A stretch of 64,000 nucleotides of DNA from JAVKFY01 sp040223615 (GTDB taxonomy: Bacteria > Pseudomonadota > Alphaproteobacteria > GCA-2731375): contig JAVKFY010000031.1 of NCBI GenBank assembly GCA_040223615.1, positions 90,403-154,402 on the forward strand. The letters run 5' to 3'. Positions within the stretch are counted from its first letter, which is position 1; each line of letters begins with the position of its first letter. Of the stretch, positions 15,755 to 24,426 are shown one piece after another. A model generated the notes under the pieces. That model did no database searches. It had not been told where the DNA came from and was given only the letters and a program-made list of their open reading frames with translations. The translations under genes were made by a program, and so were the position numbers.

Positions 15755-16945
15755 ATGCGGATCATCGTGGCGGGCGCGGGCATCGGTGGCTTGACCGCCG
15801 CGCTGGCATTGAACCGTGCCGGATTCGCGGTCCAGGTGCTGGAGCAGGCGCCGGCGCTGGGCGAGGTCGGCGCCGGCATCCAGGTCAGCCCGAACGCCGT
15901 CAAGGTGCTGTGGGCGCTGGGCCTGGCCGAGCCGCTGGAGCGCGTCGCGGTGCGCCCGCAGGCGCTGGAGGGCCACGACCACAGGACCGGCGCGCTGAAG
16001 TACACCGTCGCGCTGGGCGACGCGGTCGTGGCCGCGCACGGCGCGCCCTACTATCACATCTACCGGCCCGACCTGCTGCAGGTGCTGTCCGACGCCGCGA
16101 CCGCCGACGGCCTGGATATCCGCTTCGATGCCCGGGTTGCCGACGTCGCCCAGGACGAAGCCGGCGTCACCGTTCGCCTGGAGTCCGGCGACGAGGTCGC
16201 CGGCGAGTTGCTGGTCGGTGCCGATGGCATCAACAGCCGCGTGAAACAGGCGCTGTTCGGCCCGCACCCGCCGCGCTTCACCGGCAATGTCGCCTTTCGC
16301 GGCACCGTCCCGGTCGAGCGCCTGCCCGACGGGCTGATCGAGCGCAAGGGCTACAACTGGATGGGGCCGCACCACCACTTCGTGCACTATTTCGTCAACG
16401 GCGGCCGGCTGGTGAACTGCGTCGGCGTCTGCGAGCAGCCCGACTGGCGGATCGAGAGCTGGGTCCATCCCGGCGACCTCGAAGAGTTCCGCCAGGAGTT
16501 CTCCGGCTGGCACGACACCATCCAGACCCTGATCGGCGCCATGTCACATTGTTTCAAGTGGGCGTTGTTCGACCGCGACCCGCTGGATCGCTGGAGTGTC
16601 GGGCGCGCCACCTTGCTGGGGGATTCCGCGCACCCGATGCTGCCTTTCCTGGCCCAGGGCGCCTGCATGGCGATCGAGGACGGCTATGCGTTGACCCGAT
16701 GTCTGCAACGCCACGACGATCCGCTGGCGGCGCTGGCCGACTACGAGGAACGGCGCCGGCCGCGCACGGCGCAGATGCAGCTCGGCGCCCGTGCCCGCGC
16801 CACCCAGCTCCACGCCGCCGACCCGGAATTGATCCGCCAGCGCAATGAAGCGGTGGCCGACGATCCCGACTACATGGCCAAGGTCATGCAGGCAGCCTAC
16901 GCCTACGACGCCATCGCCGACCTCGGTGCCATCGCCAACACCTGA
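15755..16945 (+). CDS. FAD-dependent monooxygenase (salicylate hydroxylase-like)
   Basis: 396 aa. Class A flavin hydroxylases add oxygen to aromatic or related substrates with NAD(P)H. The N-terminal Rossmann motif GAGIGG (with MRIIVAG before it), the LLVGADGINSRVK DG motif and the TLLGDSAHPMLPFLAQGACMAIED GD motif are all present. It is most like the salicylate / 3-hydroxybenzoate 6-hydroxylase group; the substrate is not predictable. The start at 15755 follows a G-rich site; frame-open sequence upstream overlaps the 585-aa gene and is not coding. It sits within the motor series with no visible tie to motility. Confidence 0.9.
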   Translation: MRIIVAGAGIGGLTAALALNRAGFAVQVLEQAPALGEVGAGIQVSPNAVKVLWALGLAEPLERVAVRPQALEGHDHRTGALKYTVALGDAVVAAHGAPYYHIYRPDLLQVLSDAATADGLDIRFDARVADVAQDEAGVTVRLESGDEVAGELLVGADGINSRVKQALFGPHPPRFTGNVAFRGTVPVERLPDGLIERKGYNWMGPHHHFVHYFVNGGRLVNCVGVCEQPDWRIESWVHPGDLEEFRQEFSGWHDTIQTLIGAMSHCFKWALFDRDPLDRWSVGRATLLGDSAHPMLPFLAQGACMAIEDGYALTRCLQRHDDPLAALADYEERRRPRTAQMQLGARARATQLHAADPELIRQRNEAVADDPDYMAKVMQAAYAYDAIADLGAIANT

Positions 16946-16951
16946 ACAGCC

Positions 16952-16966
16952 TTAACCAGGGCTTAA
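16952..16966 (+). promoter_or_regulatory. CtrA box upstream of cheZ
   Basis: TTAA-CCAGGGC-TTAA is an exact full CtrA site (TTAA-N7-TTAA). It lies just after the monooxygenase stop and 64 bp before the cheZ start, so the cheZ-motB block probably has its own CtrA-controlled promoter. Confidence 0.75.
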
Positions 16967-17030
16967 CTGGCGCACCCTAGGGTGACGGTCCAAGGGGTCG
17001 GTTCGTTTGGTGCGTTCGAGGTTCCCATCT

Positions 17031-17672
17031 ATGTCTATCGATTGGGCAAACAGCCGCCTGAAATCCCGCGTCGATGAGCTGTGCGCCGAGCACGGCGACA
17101 CCGTTCCGGTCAGCGAGATCGGCGGCATCGTCGCCAGCCTGCTGGAAACCGCCGAGGGCAAGAAATCGCCGGCGGAACTGGTGGTGCAGCAGGAGATGCA
17201 GGGTCTGCTGGACCTGATCCACCGCGCCCGCGCCGAGGTGGTCGAGATCGGCTCGCCGGAGATCCGCGACCAGCACATCCCGGTCGCCAATGACGAGCTG
17301 GATGCCGTCGTGGCGGAGACCGAGGCCGCCGCCGACGCCTTTCTCAGTGCCGCGGAACGCCTGGAGGCGCTGGCTGAGGAGGCCGACGCGGACGGTGCGG
17401 AGAAGCTGACTGACGTCGCCACCTCGATCTACGAGGCCTCCAGCTTTCAGGACATCACCGGCCAGCGCATCGGCAAGGTCGTTGGCGCGCTGCAGCAGAT
17501 CGAGCGTCGCGTGCTGCGCATGTCGAAGCTGATCCAGGGCGAGCAGGTGCCGGACGAGGAACCGAAAGTCGTCGACAATCGTCCCGATGCCGAATTGCTG
17601 AACGGCCCCGGCCTGGCCGATGGCGGCAGCTCGCAGGAAGACATCGACGCGCTGCTGGCGAGTTTCGACTAG
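17031..17672 (+). CDS. cheZ: CheZ-family CheY-P phosphatase
   Basis: 213 aa. CheZ removes phosphate from CheY to end the turning signal. The catalytic helix reads YEASSFQDITGQRIGKVV with D141 and Q145, matching E. coli D143/Q147. The C-terminal tail SSQEDIDALLASFD is the CheY-docking peptide and resembles the FliM peptide LNQDEIDSLL in this window. I chose the ATG at 17031 (MSIDWANSRLKS) with GAGG upstream over 17007. No other che gene is in the window, so the rest of the pathway is elsewhere. Confidence 0.88.
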   Translation: MSIDWANSRLKSRVDELCAEHGDTVPVSEIGGIVASLLETAEGKKSPAELVVQQEMQGLLDLIHRARAEVVEIGSPEIRDQHIPVANDELDAVVAETEAAADAFLSAAERLEALAEEADADGAEKLTDVATSIYEASSFQDITGQRIGKVVGALQQIERRVLRMSKLIQGEQVPDEEPKVVDNRPDAELLNGPGLADGGSSQEDIDALLASFD

Positions 17673-17678
17673 GCGGCC

Positions 17679-18362
17679 ATGCACCAGGCAGTAGGGCCGG
17701 AGCAGGATACCCAGCGCAATGACGGCAGCGTCGTCATCCTGATCTCGCTGTACCTGCTGCTGCTCGCCTTCTTCATCATGCTGACGGCGCTGTCGCAGCG
17801 CGAGTTGACCCGCGCCGAAGCCGCGGTCGGCTCAGTCACCAAGGTGTTCAATCCCGACATCGCCAAGCAGACCCTGGACAAGTCGACCGACTCGCCCGCC
17901 GGCCTGTTCCGCGCCCGCGACGCCTACTTGAGCTCGGTGCGCGCGACCTTTGCCGATACCTTGCCGGTCGCCGACTTCGAGAACCTGGCGGATGGCAACC
18001 TGCTGCGCGCGGAGGTGCCGGTGGAGAACCTGTTCCGGCCCGGCACGACCGACCTGTTCGCCAGCAGCCAGTCATTGCTCGGCGGCCTCGGCGCCGCGCT
18101 GAACCGGCAGGAGCCGGAGTTGCGCCTGCGCCTGGAAGTGCTGCTGCGTTCCGGTCCGGTGCTGCCGACCGGCGACCAGCTCGGCCAGGTGCTGGAAGTG
18201 CGCCGCGTCGCGGCGATATCGGAAGCGCTGCGCGGCCAGGGCGCGCCGGCGCGGTTGATCTCCGTCGGCGTCGGGCCGGGCGATCCCGGCCAGGTGCGGT
18301 TCAGCTTCCATGCCGAACCGGTGCCCGAGCCGCAGCCCGAACTGGTGCCGGCCGATGGCTGA
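17679..18362 (+). CDS. MotB-like protein lacking the ion-binding aspartate
   Basis: 227 aa. A single N-terminal membrane helix (VVILISLYLLLLAFFIMLTAL, about 18-38) aligns with the MotB helix encoded just downstream (FADLLSLMLAFFVLMF). However, the essential proton-binding Asp of MotB corresponds here to Ser23. The periplasmic part (about 45-215) has the MotB plug-like region and a weak, shortened OmpA-like domain. An Asp (D15) does occur just before the helix. Probably a stator-associated or regulatory paralogue rather than an ion channel. Ends 8 bp inside the next gene. Confidence 0.7.
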   Translation: MHQAVGPEQDTQRNDGSVVILISLYLLLLAFFIMLTALSQRELTRAEAAVGSVTKVFNPDIAKQTLDKSTDSPAGLFRARDAYLSSVRATFADTLPVADFENLADGNLLRAEVPVENLFRPGTTDLFASSQSLLGGLGAALNRQEPELRLRLEVLLRSGPVLPTGDQLGQVLEVRRVAAISEALRGQGAPARLISVGVGPGDPGQVRFSFHAEPVPEPQPELVPADG

Positions 18363-19074
18363 GCCGGAGCCAGCGATGCGCAAGCCGTCGATCGCCTGGA
18401 TGATCACCTTCGCCGATCTGCTGTCGCTGATGCTCGCCTTCTTCGTGCTGATGTTCACCATGTCGTCGATCAACCAGGGCGCCTGGAAGGCGGTCGCCGA
18501 CAGCCTGGCGCAGCGCCTGAAGGACGGCGAGCCGCGCACCCAGGCACGCGACCTGGCCGACGCCAAATTCCCGCGCGCGTTCGAGCGGCAGTCGATGGAC
18601 CTGGACTATCTGCGCGCCGTGCTGCGCCAGAAGGGCGCCGAGGTCGAGCTGCTGGCGCGCGCCGGCCTGCGCCGCGAGGACGACCGGCTGGTGATCTCGC
18701 TGCCCGCCGACATGCTGTTCCTGCCGGGCCAGGCGACCTTGACCGAAGGCGCCGCACAGGCCACGACGGTGCTGGGCGACGTGTTCCGCGGCGTCGCCAA
18801 CCGGCTCGAGGTCGAAGGTCATTCCGATCCCGAGCCGTTGTCCGGCACCGGCCCGTTCGGCTCCAACTGGGAGCTGTCGCTGGCGCGCGCCATCGTCGTC
18901 GCCAACACCTTGCGCCAGGCCGGCTACGGCCACGACATCGCGGCCTATGGCCTGGCCGACACCCGCTACTACGAACCCGACGCGCTGGCCCAGCCCGAGG
19001 CGGCGCGCGATGCCTACAGCCGGCGCGTCGACCTGATCGTGCGCGACCAGCCGGCGCGTGGAGGACCGTCATGA
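18355..19074 (+). CDS. motB: MotB-family flagellar motor protein
   Basis: 239 aa. MotB anchors the stator to peptidoglycan and carries the proton path. The N-terminal helix IAWMITFADLLSLMLAFFVLMF contains the essential Asp (in FAD). An OmpA-like domain follows (DMLFLPGQATLTEGA, VEGHSDPEPLSG, NWELSLARAIVVANTLRQAGY, SRRVDLIV). The start at 18355 overlaps the upstream gene by 8 bp; MRKPSIAW at 18376 is an alternative. No motA is present in this window, so the partner is encoded elsewhere. Confidence 0.85.
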   Translation: MAEPEPAMRKPSIAWMITFADLLSLMLAFFVLMFTMSSINQGAWKAVADSLAQRLKDGEPRTQARDLADAKFPRAFERQSMDLDYLRAVLRQKGAEVELLARAGLRREDDRLVISLPADMLFLPGQATLTEGAAQATTVLGDVFRGVANRLEVEGHSDPEPLSGTGPFGSNWELSLARAIVVANTLRQAGYGHDIAAYGLADTRYYEPDALAQPEAARDAYSRRVDLIVRDQPARGGPS

Positions 19075-22000
19075 CCCATCGCCTGATCCGTCATCTTTTC
19101 GCCTTGCTGCTGATGGCCGGCCTGGCCGCGCCGGCGCTGGCGGCGGAGAAGCTGAAGGTGAAGGCGGTCCCGGAGGACGGCTTCGCGCGCCTGACCTTCG
19201 AGTGGTCGGCGAGCGCAGCGCTGGCGGCTCGGCTGTTCGAGGATCGCCTGATCGTCACCTATGACCGCGCGTTCGATGCCGATTACGAAGCGGTGGTGAA
19301 GTCGCTGCCGGGTTATCTCAAGGACGTCGCGGTGCGGCCCGACCGGCAGACCGTGGTATTCGGCCTGGCGCGCCAGGTGCGGCTGCGGCAGACCGGCGGC
19401 GCCCGGCTGTTCGTCGTCGACCTGATCGATGACTCCGATGCGGCGTCCGAAACCAGCGCGGCCAGTACGGAAACCGTCACCGTGCGCGGCGGCGATCATC
19501 CGAATTTCGGCCGCCTGGTGTTTGACTGGCGCCGCATCGTGGCTTTCGAGGTGGACCGGCTGAGTGACACGGTCACCGTGACCTTTGCCGCCGGCGCCGA
19601 GCTCGATGGCGGTTCGTTGTCGCGCCAGCCGCCCTACGGCATCAAGCGGTTCGAGACCGCGCGCGCCGACGGTCAGGCGCGCGCCATCCTGCAGGTCGTG
19701 GAACGTGCCCGCATCCGCCATTTTCGCGCCGGCACCAAGTTCGTCCTCGATGTGCTGCCGCCGGCCGACGCGCCGAAGCTGACCGAAGTCTATCCGCAGC
19801 AGGACAAGCCGGCATCGGCACGCAAGACGGCGGCCGCGCCGACACCGCCGGCCGCGACCGCCAAGCCAGGGTCGGCGCCGGCCGGCGCCATCGCGCTGTG
19901 GCGGCCGACGCCACTGCGCGAGCCGGCCGCCAAGGGTGGATTCGTGCGTCTGGCCGATGGCGCTGCGGCGGCCAAGCGAGGGAGCCCGACGCCGCTGGTG
20001 CCGAAGGCGCGGACGGTCGCCGCCACCGTGACCGACAAGGCGCAGGATGCTGGCGAGGACAAGGCCGCCGCGACGGCGAAGGACGACGGGCCGACGCGGC
20101 CGGAAACGGCGGTCGCAGACGATTCTCCCGGAGGCGGTCTCAAGTTGAGCTTCAGCGAACTGGCCGGCGGCAGCGGCGCCAACATGAGCTTTGAGTGGCC
20201 GGCCCCGGTTCCGGCTGGCGCCTTTCTGCGCGGTGAATCGCTGTGGCTGGTCTTCGACCGACCCGATGTCGCCGACCTGACCGGAATCGGCCAGCGCGAC
20301 GGCGCGGTGCTTGCGGCGCAGCAGATGCGCAACAACCGCGCCGTGATCTTGCGTTTGACACTGGCCGAGGGCATGGCGGCTTCACTGACCCGCGACCGCG
20401 CGACCTGGAACCTGGCGATCCGGCCGGCGGCACCGGCGCTGCAAGCGGAACTGGCGGTGTTGTCGCAGCCCTTCGCGCAGAGCGGGCCGCGCGTCTTCGT
20501 GCCGGTGGTCGACACCGGCAAGCGCATCGTGGTGTTCGATCCCGAGGTGGGCGACGAGTTGCAGGTCGTCCCGCTGCTACCGTCGGGGCACGGCGTGCCG
20601 ACGCGCCGCCGGTTCGCCGAGTTCGCGGTACTGGCCTCGCTGCAGGGCGTGGTGGTGCGGCCGTTCGGTGAACTGCTTCAGGTGCTGCCGATGCGCAATG
20701 GCGTCGCCATCGCCGGCAAGCGGCCGATCCGACTGTCCAATCCCGACGTGGCGCCGCTCACACAGTCCAACACCGAGCTGTCGCTGGCCTTCAAGGGGCC
20801 GCTGCTGCAACTGCGTTCGTGGCGCGGCGATCCCAAGCTGCCGGTTGTCGAACGTCACCAGCGCATGCAGAAGCTGCTGGCCCGGGCGCCGCGCGGCGGC
20901 CGCAATGTGGCGCGTTGGGAACTGGCCCGTTTCTACGTCGCGCTCGGTATGGCGCCCGAGGCGCTGGCGGTGACCTCGCTGATGCTCGGCGACGACGAGC
21001 AGGTGCTGCAGGACCCGATGTTCCGGGCGCTGCGTGGCATTGCCAATCTGTTGCTGCACCGACTCGACGCGGCGGAGCAGGACCTGCTGCACCCCGACCT
21101 CGACCGCTTCCCCGACGTCGCGTTGTGGCGCGGCATGCTGCACAGCCGCCAGGAGAAGTTCGCCGACGCAATGGCCGCCTTCGCGGTCGGCATCCGCCAC
21201 CTCGACGACCTGTACAGGCGCCAGCGCAAGGACGCACTGATCGACTGGGCCCAAGCCGCGGTCGGCACCGATGACAAGGCGGCGTTCAAGAAGGCCGTGG
21301 TGGCGCTGCGCGCGATGCCGCGCGATGCCAGGATCGAGAGCTACGTGAACCTGTGGGAGGGCACCTTGGCCGAGGCCGACGGCGACCTCGCCGGCGCGCT
21401 GGCGCGCTACAACGCGGCGATCGCCGGCGACTACCGCCCGGCCCGCGCGCGCGCCGCGCTGGCCGCCGCCGACGTGGCGCTGCAGCTGAAGAAGATCCCG
21501 ATCGACGAGGCCATCGCGCAACTGGAGCGGCTGCATTTCGGCTGGCGTGGCGACGACTTCGAGGTCCGCCTGCGCCAGCGCCTGGCGCAACTCCGGCTGG
21601 AGAAGAAGGAGTACCGCAAGGGCATGGAGCAGATGCGCCAAGCGTTGATCAACCTGCCCGATGCGCCTGGCCTGGACGACGTCTCCAGGGAGCTCAATGC
21701 GGTATTCGAGGAGCTGTTCCTGGCCGGCAAGGCGGACGAGTTGTCGCCGGTCGAGGCGCTGGCATTGTATTACGAGTTCGAGGAGCTGACTCCGGTCGGC
21801 CGCAAGGGCGACAAGCTGATCAGCGACCTGGTCGAACGGCTGGCCAGCGTCGACCTGCTGGACCGCGCCGCGCGGCTGCTGGAACATCAGATCGCCTATC
21901 GGCTGCAGTCGCAGGAGAAATCGCAGGCCGGCGCCCGCCTGGCCGGCATCTACCTGGCCGACCGCCAGCCGCAAAAGGCGCTGGACGCGCTGCGCAAGAG

Positions 22001-22511
22001 TCGCTGGCAGCTCAATCCGGCGCCGTTGCAGGCCGAGCGTATCCGCCTGGAAGCCAAGGCGCTGGCCGACAACGAGCAGGAGCCGAAGGCGCTGGCCCTG
22101 CTCGGCGAGGACATCAGCCACGAGGCCGACCTGATCCGCGCCGATATCCATTGGAAAAAGCGCGACTGGCCCGCCGCCGCCGACCAGCTCGACGGCATGC
22201 TCGGCACCCGCTGGCAGGACGAGACGCCGCTCAGCGAGATGGAACGGCTGACCGTGGTCAAGCTGGCCATCGCCCGCTATCTCTCCGACGACGACGCCGG
22301 TGTCGCCACGGTCCGCGACCGCTATGCCGACAAGATGGCCGAAGGCGTCGAGGCCGATACCTTCGCGCTGCTGACCGGCGTGGTCGACCCGACCTCGGTC
22401 GGTTTCCGCGAGCTCGGCAAGAAGATCGCCAGCCTCGACCAGGTCGACGCCTTCATGGCCAGCTACCGCGCCAACCACGCCGGCGGCGCGACGGGCGCGG
22501 CGATCAACTAG
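19071..22511 (+). CDS. Large exported TPR-containing protein of the motor operon
   Basis: 1146 aa. A signal peptide (LFALLLMAGLAAPALA, cleavage near residue 24) sends it to the periplasm. Three beta-rich AMIN-like stretches follow (about 27-122, 133-230 and 365-455), with an Ala/Pro/Lys linker between the second and third. The C-terminal half, from about 600, is helical with TPR-like repeats (ARWELARFYVALGMAPEALAV; LARYNAAIAGDYRPARARAALAAADVAL). No named family recognised. It overlaps the motB stop by 4 bp (ATGA), so it is coupled to motB. With motE in the same series, a periplasmic motor scaffold comparable in role to MotC is a reasonable hypothesis, not a demonstrated one. Confidence 0.8.
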   Translation: MTHRLIRHLFALLLMAGLAAPALAAEKLKVKAVPEDGFARLTFEWSASAALAARLFEDRLIVTYDRAFDADYEAVVKSLPGYLKDVAVRPDRQTVVFGLARQVRLRQTGGARLFVVDLIDDSDAASETSAASTETVTVRGGDHPNFGRLVFDWRRIVAFEVDRLSDTVTVTFAAGAELDGGSLSRQPPYGIKRFETARADGQARAILQVVERARIRHFRAGTKFVLDVLPPADAPKLTEVYPQQDKPASARKTAAAPTPPAATAKPGSAPAGAIALWRPTPLREPAAKGGFVRLADGAAAAKRGSPTPLVPKARTVAATVTDKAQDAGEDKAAATAKDDGPTRPETAVADDSPGGGLKLSFSELAGGSGANMSFEWPAPVPAGAFLRGESLWLVFDRPDVADLTGIGQRDGAVLAAQQMRNNRAVILRLTLAEGMAASLTRDRATWNLAIRPAAPALQAELAVLSQPFAQSGPRVFVPVVDTGKRIVVFDPEVGDELQVVPLLPSGHGVPTRRRFAEFAVLASLQGVVVRPFGELLQVLPMRNGVAIAGKRPIRLSNPDVAPLTQSNTELSLAFKGPLLQLRSWRGDPKLPVVERHQRMQKLLARAPRGGRNVARWELARFYVALGMAPEALAVTSLMLGDDEQVLQDPMFRALRGIANLLLHRLDAAEQDLLHPDLDRFPDVALWRGMLHSRQEKFADAMAAFAVGIRHLDDLYRRQRKDALIDWAQAAVGTDDKAAFKKAVVALRAMPRDARIESYVNLWEGTLAEADGDLAGALARYNAAIAGDYRPARARAALAAADVALQLKKIPIDEAIAQLERLHFGWRGDDFEVRLRQRLAQLRLEKKEYRKGMEQMRQALINLPDAPGLDDVSRELNAVFEELFLAGKADELSPVEALALYYEFEELTPVGRKGDKLISDLVERLASVDLLDRAARLLEHQIAYRLQSQEKSQAGARLAGIYLADRQPQKALDALRKSRWQLNPAPLQAERIRLEAKALADNEQEPKALALLGEDISHEADLIRADIHWKKRDWPAAADQLDGMLGTRWQDETPLSEMERLTVVKLAIARYLSDDDAGVATVRDRYADKMAEGVEADTFALLTGVVDPTSVGFRELGKKIASLDQVDAFMASYRANHAGGATGAAIN

Positions 22512-22522
22512 GCCCGCCGCCC

Positions 22523-22543
22523 GGCCTCGACGTGCCGAGGCCG
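22523..22543. terminator. Hairpin between TPR gene and fliP
   Basis: GGCCTCG/CGAGGCC stem just after the TPR stop; a T-run is lacking. The rest of 22512-22742, between the convergent ends of the TPR gene and fliP, shows no gene or clear site. Confidence 0.4.
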
Positions 22544-22742
22544 TCTCCCGTCAGTTGGACAAGATTGTCCGCGCGTAGCCGGCACGGCAAGGTGGTCAGC
22601 ACGACAAGCGACGTCAGGAATCTGCAGCGGTCATCGAAGAACGGATCGAGGTGTCGACGCGCTTGACCGGAAGGCCTTGGATCAAGTCCTGCGTGACGAG
22701 CTGGGGTAGGGTCGCGGCGTCGCGCCGCCGGCGGCGACGTCG

Positions 22743-23486
22743 CTAGCTGCCGAAGCTCTGCACCAGCGAGCCGGTGATCAGGTTCCAGCCGTCGACCAGC
22801 ACGAAGAAGATCAGCTTGAACGGCAGCGAGATCATGATCGGCGGCAGCATCATCATGCCCATCGACATCAGCACCGACGCGACCACCATGTCAATCACCA
22901 CGAAGGGCACGAAGATCAGGAATCCGATCTCGAAGGCCCGGCGCAGCTCGGAGATCACGAAGGCCGGGATCAGCACCTGCAATGGCGTCGCTTCCGGCGT
23001 CTCCGGCACCGGTTCGCCCGACATGTCGATGAACATGCCCAGGTCCTTCTCGCGCACGTGGCGCAACATGAACGCCTTCACCGGACCCATGGTCCGCTCG
23101 AAAGCCTCCATCTCGTCGATCTGCTCCGCGAGCAGCGGCTGGATCCCGGCGTTGTAGGCCTCCTTCATCGTCGGCGTCATCACGAAGGCGGTCAGGAACA
23201 GTGCCAGCGAGACCAGCACCGTGTTCGGCGGCGTCTGCTGCACGCCCAGCGCCGAGCGCATCAGCGACAGCACGATGATGATGCGGGTGAACGAGGTCAC
23301 CATCACCAGGATCGACGGTGCCAGCGAGAGTACGGTGAGCAGCGCCACGAGCTGCACGATGCGGCCAGTGAGCTGCCCGCCGTCGCCGAGGTCGAGGGTG
23401 AGCGACTGCGCCGCCGCCGGCAGCGTCATGAAGTTCAGCGTCGCCACGATCGCCAGCGTCATCGTGCGCCGGAACAGCACCGTCAT
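22743..23486 (-). CDS. fliP: Flagellar export gate protein FliP
   Basis: 247 aa, normal length. FliP forms most of the export-gate pore of the flagellar type III apparatus. A cleavable signal (TLAIVATLNFMTLPAAAQS) is followed by four membrane helices, with the conserved TSFTRIIIVLSLMRSALGVQQTPPN and FIVFVPFVVIDMVVASVLMSMGMMMLPP-like segments. It overlaps fliO by 4 bp. Confidence 0.97.
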   Translation of the reverse strand: MTVLFRRTMTLAIVATLNFMTLPAAAQSLTLDLGDGGQLTGRIVQLVALLTVLSLAPSILVMVTSFTRIIIVLSLMRSALGVQQTPPNTVLVSLALFLTAFVMTPTMKEAYNAGIQPLLAEQIDEMEAFERTMGPVKAFMLRHVREKDLGMFIDMSGEPVPETPEATPLQVLIPAFVISELRRAFEIGFLIFVPFVVIDMVVASVLMSMGMMMLPPIMISLPFKLIFFVLVDGWNLITGSLVQSFGS

Positions 23487-23770
23487 GAGGTTGGCTCCGG
23501 CGGTGTCGCGGGGATTCCGGTCTCGATCACCAGCTCAGTGCTGGCGCCGAGCAGCAGCAGGTGTTCCACGTCGTCGCGGCGCACCAGCACCAGCCGGCGC
23601 TTCGGGTCGAGCGACGCGACTTCCTGCACGGCCAGCCGGCGGCCGCCGGTTGGCCGGCGTGGGGCACCGGGCATCAGCCCGCCGCGTCGCGCCAGCCAGG
23701 CCAGCAGACCGATCATCGCCAGCACGAAGATCAGCGCGCCGAGAAAGCGGAGATACTCTGTCCAGTCCAT
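23483..23770 (-). CDS. fliO: Flagellar protein FliO
   Basis: 95 aa. FliO helps FliP pore assembly. One membrane helix near the N-terminus (LRFLGALIFVLAMIGLLAWLARR) is followed by a small cytoplasmic domain with RRLAVQEVASLDPKRRLVLVRRDDVEHLLLLG, the typical FliO core. Divergent from flgB; the shared upstream region carries CtrA boxes. Confidence 0.9.
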   Translation of the reverse strand: MDWTEYLRFLGALIFVLAMIGLLAWLARRGGLMPGAPRRPTGGRRLAVQEVASLDPKRRLVLVRRDDVEHLLLLGASTELVIETGIPATPPEPTS

Positions 23771-23829
23771 CGGTCCCGGTGTCGGAAACGGGCGTTGCCG
23801 CCCTCGACCTGGAGAATGCGCCGTTAACC

Positions 23830-23844
23830 TTAATCGCTCGTTAA
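23830..23844. promoter_or_regulatory. CtrA box between fliO and flgB
   Basis: TTAA-TCGCTCG-TTAA is an exact full site. A further TTAACC half-site overlaps its left side (23824-23829). It is 60 bp before fliO and about 100 bp before flgB, so it could control both directions. Confidence 0.75.
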
Positions 23845-23902
23845 TCCGGCGACCGGCGGCCGCGCGGGGCGGCGGGACGATGCCAGCTTTACGTAACGAC
23901 CT

Positions 23903-23917
23903 TTAGTCGATTGTTAA
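23903..23917 (+). promoter_or_regulatory. Second CtrA-like box before flgB
   Basis: TTAG-TCGATTG-TTAA, one mismatch from a full site, 25 bp upstream of the flgB start. Confidence 0.55.
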
Positions 23918-23923
23918 CGCTGG

Positions 23924-23938
23924 CGGCAGAAACTGCCG
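23924..23938 (+). promoter_or_regulatory. CGGCA-N5-TGCC palindrome at the flgB start (possible FlbD operator)
   Basis: CGGCAG-AAA-CTGCCG ends 4 nt before the flgB ATG, in the place expected for the ribosome site. It has the same 14-bp pattern as the three elements upstream of sigma-54 promoters. A site here would favour repression, as FlbD does at the Caulobacter fliF promoter. Confidence 0.5.
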
Positions 23939-23941
23939 GCC

Positions 23942-24394
23942 ATGGACATCACCAAGCTCTCGGTATTCAAGGCGCTGTCCGCCAAGATGACCTGGCTGAA
24001 CGAGCGTCAGCGCCTGGTCGCGGCCAACGTCGCCAACGCCGACACGCCGGGCTATCAGGCGCGCGACCTGAAGCAGCCGGACTTCGACCGCATGTTGCGT
24101 TCGATGGAGCGCAACCGCACGGCGCCGTCCGCCGGCGCCATGGCGATGGCGCGCACAGATGGCAAGCACATCACCGGGGGCGGCGGCAGCGGCGCGCTGA
24201 CTGGCGCCGAGGTCATGCTCGACCCGACCAAGACCGACGGCCTGGAAGCCTCGCCGACCGGCAACGCGGTGGTGCTGGAAGAAGAGATGATGAAGGTGGC
24301 GAAGACCGCCGCTGACTACGAACTGATGGCCAACCTGTATCAGCGCAACCTCGGCATGCTGCGGCTGGCCATCGGCAAGTCCGGCGGCCGCTAG
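23942..24394 (+). CDS. flgB: Flagellar proximal rod protein FlgB
   Basis: 150 aa. FlgB is a proximal rod subunit. It has the N-terminal LSAKMTWLNERQRLVAANVANADTPGYQARDL segment and the C-terminal EEEMMKVAKTAADYELMANLYQRNLGMLRLAI helix. First gene of flgB-flgC-fliE-fliQ-fliR-flhB-cckA. No clear Shine-Dalgarno is visible apart from sequence within the palindrome at 23924-23938. Confidence 0.95.
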   Translation: MDITKLSVFKALSAKMTWLNERQRLVAANVANADTPGYQARDLKQPDFDRMLRSMERNRTAPSAGAMAMARTDGKHITGGGGSGALTGAEVMLDPTKTDGLEASPTGNAVVLEEEMMKVAKTAADYELMANLYQRNLGMLRLAIGKSGGR

Positions 24395-24426
24395 CGTCGG
24401 CGCATAGACAGTACGGGACAGGGACG

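Noticed and set aside
22590..22742. Remnant of a gene on the minus strand next to fliP
   Set aside because: A short open stretch ends quickly and matches nothing I recognise; no ribosome site.
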